Notes: generated from the sequence alone by a model not told the origin. A stretch of 64,000 nucleotides of DNA from Thiomicrorhabdus heinhorstiae (GCF_013391765.2 NZ_JACBGI020000005.1:1-64000); one strand, 5' to 3'; positions 41,416 through 51,884 are shown, counted from the stretch's first letter. Numbers and translations: made by a program.

Positions 41416-41562
41416 CTCGTATCCTCGGAATGCCGTACCTGGGGGTCAAATTTTTATATCAGGACGGGCTTTGTTTACTGAATTCACCTTGTGCGTCATA
41501 AAAGAGTAACACAGCTTTTTTCCAACCGGGTAGCGGTATTCTCTTTTATGGACGCTTTTTTG

Positions 41563-42135
41563 TTATTTAGGCGGAAAATCTGCCAACAGGCGATCGACAA
41601 GCGATTGAATCCAACGTTCGGTTTCCTGCGGCGTCTCTTGCTGGCGAAGTAAAACTTCTAAGCTTGAGCGCCAGATCAAATCGCCTTGAGCATTCAGAAT
41701 ATCGACGGTAATGGAACCTTCGGTCTCCTCAATGTAATCGGGGGCGGTTTCAAAGAAAATCCCTCCGTGACGCCAGAAACCGCCAAAGCCGTAGGAGACG
41801 GAAACCGGATCGGGACGTAAACGTTTATAGGTGCCGATGTGGTAAGTGATATAGGCATCCGGCTTGGTTGTCGTCAGTAACAAACCTTTGGCATTCAGGT
41901 TGTTGGCGATTGCCAGTTGCAAACGTTTTGCCAGCAACGGCTGTTGACGGGCATATTCGGCAGCCTTTGGTGTGACTTGTCGCTCTTCCGGAAGCCACTC
42001 AAGGGTTTTGATATTGCTGAAAGAGGCTTGCGGGTCGTAATCCTTTTGTACCGGAAGACTACATCCGCCCAGCAAGCTAAAAAACATTAGGCTTAAGAGT
42101 AGTCTGGTGCGAATCGAGAACAGCGAGAGTGTCAT
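41563..42135 (-). CDS. DUF4136 lipoprotein
   Basis: A 190-residue lipoprotein; the lipobox is LLGGC (Cys25). The mature domain matches DUF4136: DYDPQASFSNIKTLEW at the start, then AIANNLNAKGLLLTTTKPDAYITYHIG and GSITVDILNAQGDLIWRSSLE. The fold is thought to lie at the envelope, but the function is unknown. A T-run flanks its end at 41540-41560 without a convincing hairpin. Confidence 0.82.
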   Translation of the reverse strand: MTLSLFSIRTRLLLSLMFFSLLGGCSLPVQKDYDPQASFSNIKTLEWLPEERQVTPKAAEYARQQPLLAKRLQLAIANNLNAKGLLLTTTKPDAYITYHIGTYKRLRPDPVSVSYGFGGFWRHGGIFFETAPDYIEETEGSITVDILNAQGDLIWRSSLEVLLRQQETPQETERWIQSLVDRLLADFPPK

Positions 42136-42156
42136 GCGAGTGTTCCTCTTTTTAAA

Positions 42157-42362
42157 TTATTGCCTTGAAAGAGCGTCTGACTGGTCAAACATTTCGTTCC
42201 AATCATGGGCTTCTTCAAGCGCTTCGTGCAGGAATGCAGTTTATTCTTTATTCCAGCCATAAATAGAACGGTGCGTCTCGATGGGAGAGGTATGCGTCGT
42301 CACCGTGTCCAATCCCGGCCGTTGAATAGAGTGTTCAGGTTATGGCCACCCACCCTACTCAT
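42157..42362 (-). pseudogene. Possible decayed small gene
   Basis: On the minus strand an ATG at 42362 has a strong ribosome site (AGGAGATCAAG) and begins MSRVGGHNLNTLF, but it stops at 42300. In another frame an open stretch from 42339 down to 42157 has coding character (RPGLDTVTTHTSPIETHR, then FLHEALEEAHDWNEMFDQSD) and is broken by one TAA at 42241-42243. One frameshift plus one nonsense change would join the pieces. The remainder of 42136-42469 shows nothing else. Confidence 0.3.
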
Positions 42363-42469
42363 CTTGATCTCCTGTCTGTTGCCGACCGTAATTTCGTAAA
42401 TCGGCTTCAGGAGCAGTCGTATATTAATTAAATGATACTCCTTTTTGGAAGGATGTTCAGTCGCTGCGA

Positions 42470-42649
42470 TTAATTACCTGATCGAGTCAGACGGAAAGAG
42501 AGCCAGAACGCCGGGACCATAATGGCAAATCCGAAAAGAGCGCTCAGAAAAGAGGTAAGCAGAGATTCCTGCTGGTAGATTCCCAAAGTGAGAATCAGCA
42601 GAGAGAGCCAGAAACTGTTGCGCAGAGACTTTTTTAATTGTGGGTTCAT
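42470..42649 (-). CDS. Small two-helix membrane protein
   Basis: A 59-residue protein obtained by direct translation; it begins MNPQLKKSLRNSFW and ends FRLTRSGN. It has two hydrophobic helices (LSLLILTLGIY and LLTSFLSALFGFAIMVPAFWL) joined by a short polar turn and a basic C-terminus. It starts 33 bases behind the preceding leftward gene and is probably co-transcribed. The ribosome site is weak. No family is recognised. Confidence 0.55.
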   Translation of the reverse strand: MNPQLKKSLRNSFWLSLLILTLGIYQQESLLTSFLSALFGFAIMVPAFWLSFRLTRSGN

Positions 42650-42682
42650 GGTCGTGTGTCTGTTCCGTGCCGGAAAAGCCTT

Positions 42683-43648
42683 TTATTTAATCGGCAAATA
42701 GAGAACCGTGTGCATCGTGTCCTCGGCACCTTCCTGCGGATTGGTTAAATACTCTTCCAGATAAGGTCGACTGCGGTCGATGCGTAGTCCGATCGATAAC
42801 AAATGTTGAATCGACTGGTTCCAGACCAGTTCCAGGTGACGGTAAGCACCGAAATAATCGATTCGATAATAAGTGCCTCCTGGCAGACGGGAAGAGATTT
42901 GTCCCTCGGCGACGTCATTTACCGGGATGAAGAGCTCGCATTCGGTGGTCATGCTGGTTAGGTCAACTTTGTGATACGCAGTCAGCGGAGCTGAGGCTTG
43001 TTGTTGTTCTTTTAACTCGCCGAAAAGTTTCTCGAAGGCCTCGGATGCATAATCACTCAATTCATCAAAGCTGCCGAAGAAATGCTGGCTGATACCGAGT
43101 GCTTCGGAACGCTCGACCCGGTTTCCGAATTCGATTCGAAAGATTTCCGGACTTTCTTCCAGAAGATTGTCCAGCAAAAATAATCCGAGTTGTAAATCCT
43201 GTTTTAGCAGGTGTTGCAGACGGAATTGCTGCCAACGACGATACCAGGGAAGTGCGCTATGGATGCGCCAAGTTATTTCGGTAGTGGAATCATTACCGTC
43301 CCAGTCGATTTCGACTTTGCTTTGAATGCCTTTGAATTCAGCGGAGAAGTGAAGCTTGTTGTTTTGAACGCCATTCTTGGCATCGATACGACCTTTACCG
43401 AAAAATTGGCTGTTCCAGCTATGTTCCGATTCATTGGAACGATTGGATTCCGGGTCATGTAGCAGCCATGGATTCCATTTATGCCACAGGTTCAGGTTTG
43501 AAACCATCTCGGCAATCCGCTTTTGCGGGTGCTGGAGAACCTGGCTTTGCGTAACCCGCAACTCTTTTGGCAGGCTCAGCAACAGTCCTAAAGAGAAAGC
43601 GATTAGAGCCAGTATGACGATAATAATCGTTGCGATAAATGTAACCAT
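42683..43648 (-). CDS. Membrane-anchored SRPBCC / GyrI-like effector-binding protein
   Basis: A 321-residue protein. An N-terminal helix (TFIATIIIVILALIAFSLGLLLSL) anchors it. Residues 30-165 resemble a polyketide-cyclase/START-like domain (VLQHPQKRIAEMVSNLNLWHKWNPW, TEITWRI). The C-terminal half (YHKVDLTSMTTECELFIPV..., LPGGTYYRIDYFGAYRHLELVWNQ, LEEYLTNP) matches the GyrI-like effector-binding fold of AraC/MerR regulators. There is no DNA-binding domain. Proteins of this build are common and uncharacterised; ligand binding is inferred from the folds. Confidence 0.7.
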   Translation of the reverse strand: MVTFIATIIIVILALIAFSLGLLLSLPKELRVTQSQVLQHPQKRIAEMVSNLNLWHKWNPWLLHDPESNRSNESEHSWNSQFFGKGRIDAKNGVQNNKLHFSAEFKGIQSKVEIDWDGNDSTTEITWRIHSALPWYRRWQQFRLQHLLKQDLQLGLFLLDNLLEESPEIFRIEFGNRVERSEALGISQHFFGSFDELSDYASEAFEKLFGELKEQQQASAPLTAYHKVDLTSMTTECELFIPVNDVAEGQISSRLPGGTYYRIDYFGAYRHLELVWNQSIQHLLSIGLRIDRSRPYLEEYLTNPQEGAEDTMHTVLYLPIK

Positions 43649-43889
43649 ATTCAGACGACCGGTTTTATTAAAAAAGATCAGAACCCGGCAGCAGGCCGAA
43701 AACTAATCCTAGCATACTCGTTTTATCGCTTGGAAGATTTGACGCGGGTGTTGATGGCAAATTAGTTGACCGCGCGCATGTTTTTGCAAGATGCGGAATT
43801 TTCATTTGTCATCTGTTTGACAAACAATCTAACTATCCTTTTTAATGAAGAATCCAAACCATACCTACAAAAATAGAAGAGAAGCATCT

Positions 43890-45530
43890 ATGGCATTATC
43901 CCCTCTGGCCGGAAAGCCGGCACCGCATGAGTTATTGGACAATATCCCGCAATTAGTTGCCGACTATTACCGTTTGAAACCGGATGTTACCAATCCTGAT
44001 CAGGCTGTCTCCTTCGGAACTTCCGGGCATCGAGGATGTTCAAGCAAAGCAACCTTTAACGACGATCATATTGCGGCGATCTGCCAGGCGATTGTCGAGT
44101 ACCGCCGCTTGCAGAGCATTAATGGTCCGATGTTTATCGGCATGGATACTCACGCTTTATCGGAAGCGGCCCACTCTACGGCGGTAGAGGTGTTTGCAGC
44201 CAATGGTATAGAAGTCAAGGTTCAGAGTCAGGGGCGTTATACGCCAACGCCGGTGATCTCAAATGCGATTTTAAGTTACAACGCCGGTCGTCAGGGCGGT
44301 TTTGCCGACGGCGTCATTATCACACCGTCACACAATCCGCCGCAGGACGGAGGTTTCAAATACAACCCACCGAATGGCGGGCCGGCTGATACCGATGCGA
44401 CTTCCTGGATTCAGGAGCGAGCCAATAATCTGATTTTGGCCGGTTTGAAAGACGTCAAACGTATTCCGTTGAATGAGGCGATGGGTTCCGAGTACGTCAC
44501 ACCGACGGACTTGATCACGCCTTATGTCGAGAATCTGGATAAGGTCGTCAATATGCAAGCGATCAAGGATGCCGGTTTGAAGTTGGCGGTCGATCCGATG
44601 GGCGGTGCGGCAATCGATTATTGGAAACCGATTGCTGAACATTACGGGTTGAATCTGGAAGTGGTCAATGCCCGAGTCGATGCCAGCTTCTCGTTTATGC
44701 ATGTCGATAAAGACGGCAAGATCCGCATGGATTGCTCTTCGCCGTATGCGATGGCCGGTTTGATCGATTTGAAAGATCATTACGATTTGGCATTCGGTAA
44801 CGACCCGGATGTCGACCGTCATGGAATCGTTGCGCCTTCGGTTGGTTTAATGAACCCGAATCACTATCTGGCGGTGGCGATTCAGTATCTGTTTACTCAC
44901 CGTCCGGATTGGCCGGCGCAGGCAGCGATCGGTAAAACGCTGGTTTCAAGCTCGATGATCGATCGTGTCGCCGATCAGTTGAACTTGAAACTGAACGAAG
45001 TGCCGGTCGGATTTAAATGGTTTGTTGATGGTCTGCAGACCGGTGATTTCGGTTTTGGCGGTGAAGAGTCAGCCGGTGCGTCTTTCTTGCAGTTTGACGG
45101 TTCTCCGTGGAGTACCGATAAAGACGGTATCATTATGAACCTGCTGGCGGCCGAGATGACCGCTGTTACCGGTAAAGATCCGGGAGAATTATACAAAGAG
45201 CTTGTCGAGCAATTCGGCAATCCGGTTTACAGCCGAATCGATGCGCCGGCTAATCGTGAACAGAAAGCGATTCTGAAGAATCTTTCTCCGGATATGGTCA
45301 AAGCCGATACTTTGGCAGGCGAGCCGATTTTGGCCAAGTTGACGCATGCACCGGGTAATGGTGCGGCGATCGGCGGTTTGAAAATCACCACTGAAAACGG
45401 CTGGTTTGCAGCCCGACCTTCCGGTACTGAGGACATCTACAAAATCTATGCCGAGAGCTTTAAAGGCGAAGAGCATTTACAGGCGATCTTGACTGAAGCA
45501 CAGGCGATCGTCAGTGATGCTTTGAAGTAA
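43890..45530 (+). CDS. pgm: Phosphoglucomutase, alpha-D-glucose phosphate-specific
   Basis: A 546-residue enzyme that interconverts glucose 1-phosphate and glucose 6-phosphate. The sugar-binding and catalytic features are FGTSGHRG near the N-terminus, the phosphoserine loop TPSHNP, the metal loop DPDVDRHG, the specificity loop GGEESAG, and [12 protein letters not shown] at the end. The start at 43890 ([12 protein letters not shown]) aligns with E. coli Pgm; an upstream in-frame ATG at 43845 lacks a ribosome site. It occupies the place of algC in the pseudomonad coaBC-dut-algC-argB order. Confidence 0.95.
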   Translation: MALSPLAGKPAPHELLDNIPQLVADYYRLKPDVTNPDQAVSFGTSGHRGCSSKATFNDDHIAAICQAIVEYRRLQSINGPMFIGMDTHALSEAAHSTAVEVFAANGIEVKVQSQGRYTPTPVISNAILSYNAGRQGGFADGVIITPSHNPPQDGGFKYNPPNGGPADTDATSWIQERANNLILAGLKDVKRIPLNEAMGSEYVTPTDLITPYVENLDKVVNMQAIKDAGLKLAVDPMGGAAIDYWKPIAEHYGLNLEVVNARVDASFSFMHVDKDGKIRMDCSSPYAMAGLIDLKDHYDLAFGNDPDVDRHGIVAPSVGLMNPNHYLAVAIQYLFTHRPDWPAQAAIGKTLVSSSMIDRVADQLNLKLNEVPVGFKWFVDGLQTGDFGFGGEESAGASFLQFDGSPWSTDKDGIIMNLLAAEMTAVTGKDPGELYKELVEQFGNPVYSRIDAPANREQKAILKNLSPDMVKADTLAGEPILAKLTHAPGNGAAIGGLKITTENGWFAARPSGTEDIYKIYAESFKGEEHLQAILTEAQAIVSDALK

Positions 45531-45553
45531 GCGTCGGCGTTTTTGAGAGGTTA

Positions 45554-45581
45554 TAAAGGGGCTTTCGGGCCCTTTTTTATT
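45554..45581. terminator. Terminator between pgm and the 45595 gene
   Basis: AAAGGGGC pairs with GGCCCTTT around TTTCG, followed by six T. The A-rich left flank could also serve the leftward gene. Confidence 0.85.
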
Positions 45582-45594
45582 TTGGCATAAGGCG

Positions 45595-45912
45595 TTAAAG
45601 ACGACGGCCGTTCGGGTTTGGACGCATTGTGAGTAAGGCCTCCACCTCGTGGTAGTGATAACCGTGTTCAAAAGCGTATCTTGCCAGGCGGTTGGCTCGC
45701 TCTTGCAGTTCGTACGGTTCTATGCCGTTTTCGATTGCCTCTTCAAGCCACTCGGAAAGAAGTTCCAGTGTACTGGTTTCCGATTCATTCTCGTCAACAC
45801 CGAATCTTTGCAGCCGCAATAGATTTTTGTCGAAGCATTCGAGAAGTTGTTTTCCTTTCAAACGATATCTTAGATTAATTACCTTATCGTCGTAATAGGC
45901 GGGTTTAGCCAT
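45595..45912 (-). CDS. Protein of unknown function
   Basis: A 105-residue charged protein. It begins MAKPAYYDDKVINLRYRLKGKQLLECF and continues with amphipathic helices (STLELLSEWLEEAIENGIEPYELQERANRLARYAFEHGYHYHEVEALL). There is no signal peptide or membrane helix, so it is probably cytoplasmic and all-helical. I do not recognise a family. It has a good ribosome site (AAAGGAGGC) and is convergent with pgm and divergent from dut. Confidence 0.6.
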   Translation of the reverse strand: MAKPAYYDDKVINLRYRLKGKQLLECFDKNLLRLQRFGVDENESETSTLELLSEWLEEAIENGIEPYELQERANRLARYAFEHGYHYHEVEALLTMRPNPNGRRL

Positions 45913-46084
45913 GTAGCCTCCTTTGCTTTGCAGCGATGGATAATTCTCTTATATGACAAGTTTCCGGCTATTGATTAGCCTCGGGAATTGTTAGGTTTTG
46001 GGTTAACCGCTTTTAAAGAAGCCCGCCCTTTGGCGAATGAAGTAAAATAGGGGCGATTTTAATATTAGATGGACGAGTTAGATT

Positions 46085-46546
46085 ATGACCATTCAGGTGC
46101 AATACAAAATTTTGGATCCGCGATTGGGCAAAGAGATCGATATGCCGCACTACGGCACCAAAGGTTCGGCTGGTCTGGATTTACGAGCCTGTATTGATAA
46201 TGACATGATTATCGAGCCAGGTCAAACAGTATTGATTCCTACCGGGATGGCCATACATCTGGATGACCCAGGGTTGGCGGCGATGTTGTTGCCTCGTTCG
46301 GGATTGGGACACAAGCACGGTATCGTATTGGGCAATCTGGTCGGATTGATCGATTCAGATTATCAGGGGCCTTTGATGGTTTCCTGCTGGAACCGCAGTG
46401 ACCAGCCGTATAAGGTTGTGGTTGGCGAGCGTATCGCGCAGATGGTGATTGTTCCGGTTTTACAACCGGTGTTTACCGAAGTCGAAGAATTCGGTGATGC
46501 CACCGAACGTGGCGAGGGCGGTTTCGGTCATACCGGAACCCATTAA
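46085..46546 (+). CDS. dut: Deoxyuridine 5'-triphosphate nucleotidohydrolase
   Basis: A 153-residue trimeric dUTPase that keeps uracil out of DNA and makes dUMP for thymidylate. All motifs are visible: GSAGLDLRA (1), [11 protein letters not shown] (2), [13 protein letters not shown] with the catalytic Asp (3), GERIAQMVI (4) and [10 protein letters not shown] (5). It normally follows coaBC directly; here ten kilobases separate them. The end is ten bases from the convergent aminotransferase gene. Confidence 0.97.
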   Translation: MTIQVQYKILDPRLGKEIDMPHYGTKGSAGLDLRACIDNDMIIEPGQTVLIPTGMAIHLDDPGLAAMLLPRSGLGHKHGIVLGNLVGLIDSDYQGPLMVSCWNRSDQPYKVVVGERIAQMVIVPVLQPVFTEVEEFGDATERGEGGFGHTGTH

Positions 46547-46555
46547 CCCTTTTAC

Positions 46556-47755
46556 CTAAGTAGTCGTTTTTGTCTGCAGATAAGCGGCGATTCTGTCGAC
46601 CGCTTCAACAAGCCTGTTTTCATCCGTGGTATAGGCGAGTCGAACATGCTGGCAGCCTTGTCCCGGGCTGAAATCGGTTCCGGGAGTTAAGGCAACACCG
46701 GTATTTAATAACAGTTCGCGACAGAAAGCCTCACTGTCCTTGCTCCATTCGGAAATATCCCAGTACAAATAAAATGCCCCTTGCGGCAGTAGCTTTAATC
46801 TGAATCCGGCGTTTTGCATGGCGTCGTATAGACGATCCCGGCGCTGTTCAAATATTTTTCTCCGTCTTTCCAATTCGGTCAGATTGGCTTTTTTTAATAT
46901 CGCCAAGGCTCCGTATTGTGAAGGTGTCGGAGCGGACAGGTACAGGTTTTGCGCCAATCTATCCAATATGTCGATAAGATGCGGCGGTGCTACGCACCAG
47001 CCGAGTCGCCAGCCGGTCATGCCGAAAAATTTGGAAAAAGAGTTGATGACAACGACGTTATTCGGCAAATCTTCTTGCGCAAGAACGCTCTCCGCCGGGC
47101 GTTGATATACCAAGCCCTGATAGATTTCATCGACAATCAGGTAAGCATTTTGCTGCGCTAGAAATTGCGCCATTTTCAGCAGCTCGTCCTGTTCGATAAG
47201 CGTGCCGGTCGGGTTGGCAGGACTCGCTACCATCACCGCTTTAATTCCTTGCTGCCAGTTGTCTCGCAGTATTTGCAGATTGAGTTGGTAACGGCTGTGA
47301 TGGTCGACTTTGACTAGTAGCGGCTCGGCGTTTAAAAGTTTAACGAATTGGCGGTTGCAAGGGTAGGTCGGGTCGGCCATCAACACTCGGTCGTCTTGAT
47401 CCAGTATGGCGCTGAGAGCAAGTTGCAGAGCGCAGGAAGAGCCGGGAGTGACGACAATGCGTTGGGCTTCGACATCCGCGCCGTAAAATTCACGGTAAAA
47501 GTCGCTCAGAGCCTGACGCAGCTCAGGCAACCCCATGCTTGCCGTATAGTGCGTCAAACCCTGCTCTGCAGCCTGCATTGCGGCTTCATGCACGCAAGGC
47601 GGAGATGGAAAATCCGGTTCGCCGATTTCCATGTGGATAATGTCGTGCCCGGCCTGCTGCAATTTTTTTGCCTCTCCGAGAATTTTCATCACTCTGAAGG
47701 GTTCGATTTCACTGGCAGAAGTCGAAACAGGGAAGGTGTTGGTGTTTTGAGGCAT
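46556..47755 (-). CDS. Class I/II pyridoxal-phosphate aminotransferase
   Basis: A 399-residue fold type I aminotransferase. HMEIGEPDFPSPP binds the substrate carboxylate, ASPANPTGTLI and DEIYQGLVY are conserved, and the PLP lysine lies in SFSKFFGMTGWRLGW. The C-terminal Arg is in HVRLAYT. It resembles aspartate/alanine-type enzymes, but the amino donor cannot be read reliably. I placed the start at 47755; a longer frame adds 30 residues with no family match. Confidence 0.88.
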   Translation of the reverse strand: MPQNTNTFPVSTSASEIEPFRVMKILGEAKKLQQAGHDIIHMEIGEPDFPSPPCVHEAAMQAAEQGLTHYTASMGLPELRQALSDFYREFYGADVEAQRIVVTPGSSCALQLALSAILDQDDRVLMADPTYPCNRQFVKLLNAEPLLVKVDHHSRYQLNLQILRDNWQQGIKAVMVASPANPTGTLIEQDELLKMAQFLAQQNAYLIVDEIYQGLVYQRPAESVLAQEDLPNNVVVINSFSKFFGMTGWRLGWCVAPPHLIDILDRLAQNLYLSAPTPSQYGALAILKKANLTELERRRKIFEQRRDRLYDAMQNAGFRLKLLPQGAFYLYWDISEWSKDSEAFCRELLLNTGVALTPGTDFSPGQGCQHVRLAYTTDENRLVEAVDRIAAYLQTKTTT

Positions 47756-47917
47756 AGTTAAAACAACATTTGTAAAGTGGATAAAAAGAGCCGGGGCAAA
47801 CAGGTATTCGGGGCGTGAAAAATCAATATTATAGTGAAATTTCATACATGGAGAGGGTTTGCGAAAAAAAGTTACCGGAAAGCGATGAAGTTTGATCTAG
47901 TTTTAAGGAGCTTTGAT

Positions 47918-47962
47918 ATGCTCGGTGATAAAATAAACAGCATTTCATTTTTTTCGGGATAG
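47918..47962 (+). CDS. Possible 14-residue upstream ORF of yajQ
   Basis: ATG at 47918 follows AAGGAG by seven bases and opens a 14-codon frame ([14 protein letters not shown]) that ends TAG at 47960-47962, inside the yajQ ribosome site. It may be a leader peptide or chance. Confidence 0.25.
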   Translation: MLGDKINSISFFSG

Positions 47963-47970
47963 GAGAGAAC

Positions 47971-48456
47971 ATGCCGTCATTTGATATTGTTTCCGAATTG
48001 GATAAACATGAATTGCAAAATGCCGTTGATCAGGCCAATAAAGAGGTGACGACCCGTTACGATTTCAAGGGAACGGGATCGGAGTTTATTTTGAGCGGAA
48101 CGACCGTGACCTTAAGCACCGAATCTGATTTTCAATTGAACCAGATGTACGATATTTTGGTACAGAAGGCGAATCGACGCGGGATCGATGTGAAGTGTAT
48201 GGAAGTGAAGGATCCGAATGTTCAGCTGAAGAGTGCTAAGCAGGACATCATTATGCGCGAAGGTTTGGACGCTGCTCTGTCCAAGAAAATCATCAAGGCG
48301 ATCAAAGACAGTAAATTAAAAGTGCAGGCGGCGAATCAAGGCGATTCGGTTCGAGTCACGGGAAAAAAACGTGATGATTTGCAACAAGTGATGCAACTTT
48401 TGAGAGGCATGGAGGATTTGGAGATGCCTCTGCAATTCAATAATTTTAGAGATTAA
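47971..48456 (+). CDS. yajQ: YajQ family cyclic di-GMP-binding protein
   Basis: A 161-residue protein of the UPF0234 family, built of two RNP-like ferredoxin folds. Signatures are [26 protein letters not shown] at the start, TRYDFKG, and [27 protein letters not shown] near the end. In Xanthomonas and Pseudomonas the homologue binds cyclic di-GMP. A strong TAGGAGAG site precedes it. argB follows in the same direction within about 20 bases. Confidence 0.93.
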   Translation: MPSFDIVSELDKHELQNAVDQANKEVTTRYDFKGTGSEFILSGTTVTLSTESDFQLNQMYDILVQKANRRGIDVKCMEVKDPNVQLKSAKQDIIMREGLDAALSKKIIKAIKDSKLKVQAANQGDSVRVTGKKRDDLQQVMQLLRGMEDLEMPLQFNNFRD

Positions 48457-49374
<918 letters not shown>

Positions 49375-49401
49375 CAGATATTCTACATAGCGGAGGCGCG
49401 G

Positions 49402-50238
49402 ATGGATTTTAACAGCCTGATTCAAGATTATGCGTTGCCCTGGTCGATTAAGATCGGAGCAGCATTACTGGTATTTATTGTCGGGAAATTTTTAATTTCC
49501 ATCGTCCTTAAACTGGTGAAGAAAGGGCTTATCAGAGCAGGTAAGCTTGATGAGATGTTGATTAACTTTATTATGTCGATTTCCGGTGCAGTCCTGTTAC
49601 TGGTTGTTATCATTGCAGCGCTTGATCAGCTTGGAGTCGATACGACCTCCTTGGTGGCTTTGATCGGTGCTGCCGGTTTGGCGGTCGGCCTGGCATTAAA
49701 AGACTCGATGCAGGATTTTGCTTCTGGTGTGATGATTCTGGTTTTCAAGCCGTTCAAGACGGGAGACTTTGTTGAAGCCGGCGGAGTCAGCGGCGTGGCG
49801 GAAAAGGTACAACTGTTTACCACCACTTTCCGTACCGGAGACAATAAAGAGATCATCGTACCGAATTCATCGATATACAGCGGTTCGATTACCAACTATT
49901 CTGCGCGTGACACGCGTCGCGTCGATATGGTTTTCGGCATTTCCTACGATGACGATATCCGTCTGGCGAAGCAGATTCTGGAACGCTTGGTGAGCGAAGA
50001 CGAGCGCATTCTGCCTGAACCGGCCCCGGTTATTGCTTTGTCTGAGTTAGGAGCCAGCAGTGTCGACTTTATCGTTCGTCCTTGGGTTAACAGTGGCGAT
50101 TACTGGAAAGTAAAGTGGGAAATGAACGAGAAGGTGAAACAGGCATTCGATGACGCCGGAGTGTCGATTCCGTACCCGCAAATGGATGTACATTTGCATA
50201 CTGAAAGTGCAGCAGTCTCCGAAGGTGAAAAGAATTAG
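49402..50238 (+). CDS. mscS: Small-conductance mechanosensitive channel
   Basis: A 278-residue channel of the MscS type that opens on membrane tension to save cells from hypo-osmotic shock. Three N-terminal helices are visible; the pore helix is ALIGAAGLAVGLALKDSMQDFASGVMILVFKPFKTGDFVEAGG. The beta domain with IIVPNSSIYSGSITNYSARDTRRVDM and the alpha/beta C-terminal vestibule follow. GGAGGCGCGG precedes the start. A second, much larger MscS-superfamily protein lies at 26615-30031. Confidence 0.92.
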   Translation: MDFNSLIQDYALPWSIKIGAALLVFIVGKFLISIVLKLVKKGLIRAGKLDEMLINFIMSISGAVLLLVVIIAALDQLGVDTTSLVALIGAAGLAVGLALKDSMQDFASGVMILVFKPFKTGDFVEAGGVSGVAEKVQLFTTTFRTGDNKEIIVPNSSIYSGSITNYSARDTRRVDMVFGISYDDDIRLAKQILERLVSEDERILPEPAPVIALSELGASSVDFIVRPWVNSGDYWKVKWEMNEKVKQAFDDAGVSIPYPQMDVHLHTESAAVSEGEKN

Positions 50239-50277
50239 TTTCCGACAGTTTTCGGTTTGGAATCTTATGCTTCTTTC

Positions 50278-50306
50278 TGAACGGCCCGATGAGGGCCGTT
50301 TTTTGT
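50278..50306 (+). terminator. Terminator of yajQ-argB-mscS
   Basis: ACGGCCC pairs with GGGCCGT around GATGA, followed by six T. Confidence 0.92.
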
Positions 50307-50329
50307 TTTTACAGGAATAAGACACAAAG

Positions 50330-51097
50330 ATGAATTTATTAGATCAAGGTCTACTGTTTTTAGTCTCGTTAATTGCCAACTTATTTTCTGCTTTAGCCGG
50401 TGGAGGAGCGGGCCTATTACAGTTACCGGCGCTACTTTTCTTGGGGTTACCGTTTGGATTAGCCTTGGCAACACACAAAGTCGCCAGCGTGTTTTTAGGC
50501 CTGGGCGCGACGGCACGTCATATGAAAAGCTCCAGTCTGGATTGGAAGTTTGCCGCCTTTATTCTGGCGGCCGGTTTGCCGGGCGTCGTGCTCGGCGCCA
50601 GCTTAATTTTAATGATAGACGATCATCTCGCTCAAGGGCTTCTGGGCTTGCTGACTTTGGGCCTGGGTATTTACTCGTGGTTTAAACCGGAATTAGGTCA
50701 GGTTGAGCAGCAAAGTAACCGGGATAGGAAAGGTTATTTAATCGGTTTTGCGGTGTTATTTATCATTGGTGCTTTGAATGGCTCTTTGACATCCGGTACC
50801 GGTTTATTCGTGACGTTGTGGCTGGTTCGCTGGTTCGGTTTGGATTATAAATCGGCAGTGGCCTACACTCTGGTGCTGGTCGGCATTTTCTGGAATGGCT
50901 CCGGAGCCTTGACCTTGGGTATTCTTGGTGATATTCAGTGGAGCTGGTTACCGGCTTTGATTCTGGGTTCCTTGATCGGTGGCTATTTGGGAGCGCATTA
51001 TGCGATTGTTAAGGGGAATCGTTTGGTCAAACGCAGTTTTGAGGTTGTTACGGTTCTGGTCGGTATTTCCCTGATTATTAAGGCCTTTTCGGCTTGA
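50330..51097 (+). CDS. TauE/SafE family sulfite or sulfonate exporter
   Basis: A 255-residue integral membrane protein with about eight helices. The repeated motif is seen in LFSALAGGGAGLLQLPALLFLGLPFGLALATHKVAS and in GALNGSLTSGTGLFVTLWLVRWFGLDYKSAVAYTLVLVG. Family members export sulfite, sulfoacetate or related anions. In a sulfur oxidiser, sulfite export or sulfur-compound transport is plausible, but the substrate is not shown. It is separated from mscS by a terminator. Confidence 0.85.
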   Translation: MNLLDQGLLFLVSLIANLFSALAGGGAGLLQLPALLFLGLPFGLALATHKVASVFLGLGATARHMKSSSLDWKFAAFILAAGLPGVVLGASLILMIDDHLAQGLLGLLTLGLGIYSWFKPELGQVEQQSNRDRKGYLIGFAVLFIIGALNGSLTSGTGLFVTLWLVRWFGLDYKSAVAYTLVLVGIFWNGSGALTLGILGDIQWSWLPALILGSLIGGYLGAHYAIVKGNRLVKRSFEVVTVLVGISLIIKAFSA

Positions 51098-51179
51098 AAT
51101 GGAAGGAAGGGAGTGCTCAATTGTTAGACCGCTTTCTTCTGTCTTGATGAAAGGATAGATATGTTTTTTAGGTAGACAA

Positions 51180-51210
51180 AAAAATACCCTCGCAAGGAGG
51201 GTATTTTTGT
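51180..51210. terminator. Bidirectional terminator between tauE and ompA-like gene
   Basis: AAAAATACCCTC pairs with GAGGGTATTTTT around GCAAG. It has A- and T-runs on both sides and separates convergent genes. Confidence 0.93.
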
Positions 51211-51233
51211 TTGAACCGAAGTTTATCAATCGA

Positions 51234-51884
51234 TTACTTAACGATCTCAACTTCAACACGGCGGTTTTCAGCACGACCTGCACGCGTAGCGTTGCTGGCG
51301 ATTGGAGCTGTTTCACCCATACCGGTTGCGTTCATACGGTCATCAGCAATACCTTTAGATCCTAGGTATTCTTTAACCGCATCAGCACGTCTTTCAGACA
51401 GTTTTTGGTTGTAAGCTGCTGGACCGGTGCTATCGGTGTGACCAGAGATTTGAACTTTACTCTCAGGAGTCGCGTTCATGTAATCAGCGAATACATCCAA
51501 TTCCTGGTGAGCTGAGCTCTTAAGAACGGCTGAATCGAAATCGAAGAATCCTCGGAATTCTGGAGGAGCAGGCATCGCTTTTTCAGGCGCTGGAGTGATT
51601 ACCGGTGCTTTAGCAGGAGCCGGAGCGATTTCAGGAAGTGGCTTAGGTTCTGGCTTAGGCTCTGCTTTTGGAGCAGGTTCAGGCCAACCTTCACACTTGT
51701 TGATTGCAGTTTCTTTGGACCATTTGATAGATCTAACGCAACGATCATAGGAGTCACGAACGACGTTACCATTACTGTCTATAACGTAGGCTTCAGTTCC
51801 TTTGCCGCTGATGTCTTCAGCATGAGCAGGTGCCATAGTGGCGAAACCTAGAGCAGCAATAAGGGGAAGAAATCTAGTTTTCAT
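51234..51884 (-). CDS. OmpA-family C-terminal domain protein
   Basis: A 216-residue envelope protein. The signal peptide ends APAHA; a short N-terminal domain with two Cys (RCVRSIKW, NKCEGWP) is followed by a Pro/Ala/Lys/Glu-rich linker (residues about 68-105). The C-terminal OmpA domain binds peptidoglycan: FFDFDSAVLKSSAHQELD, ISGHTDSTGPAAYNQKLSERRADAVKEYL and the end RAENRRVEVEI. There is no N-terminal beta barrel. It is flanked by a terminator and its own long leader, so it is probably monocistronic and abundant. Confidence 0.92.
   Translation of the reverse strand: MKTRFLPLIAALGFATMAPAHAEDISGKGTEAYVIDSNGNVVRDSYDRCVRSIKWSKETAINKCEGWPEPAPKAEPKPEPKPLPEIAPAPAKAPVITPAPEKAMPAPPEFRGFFDFDSAVLKSSAHQELDVFADYMNATPESKVQISGHTDSTGPAAYNQKLSERRADAVKEYLGSKGIADDRMNATGMGETAPIASNATRAGRAENRRVEVEIVK

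Noticed and set aside
42205-42399. Plus-strand frame in the gap behind the DUF4136 gene
   Set aside because: It lacks a ribosome site, and the coding-like signal in this stretch is on the minus strand.
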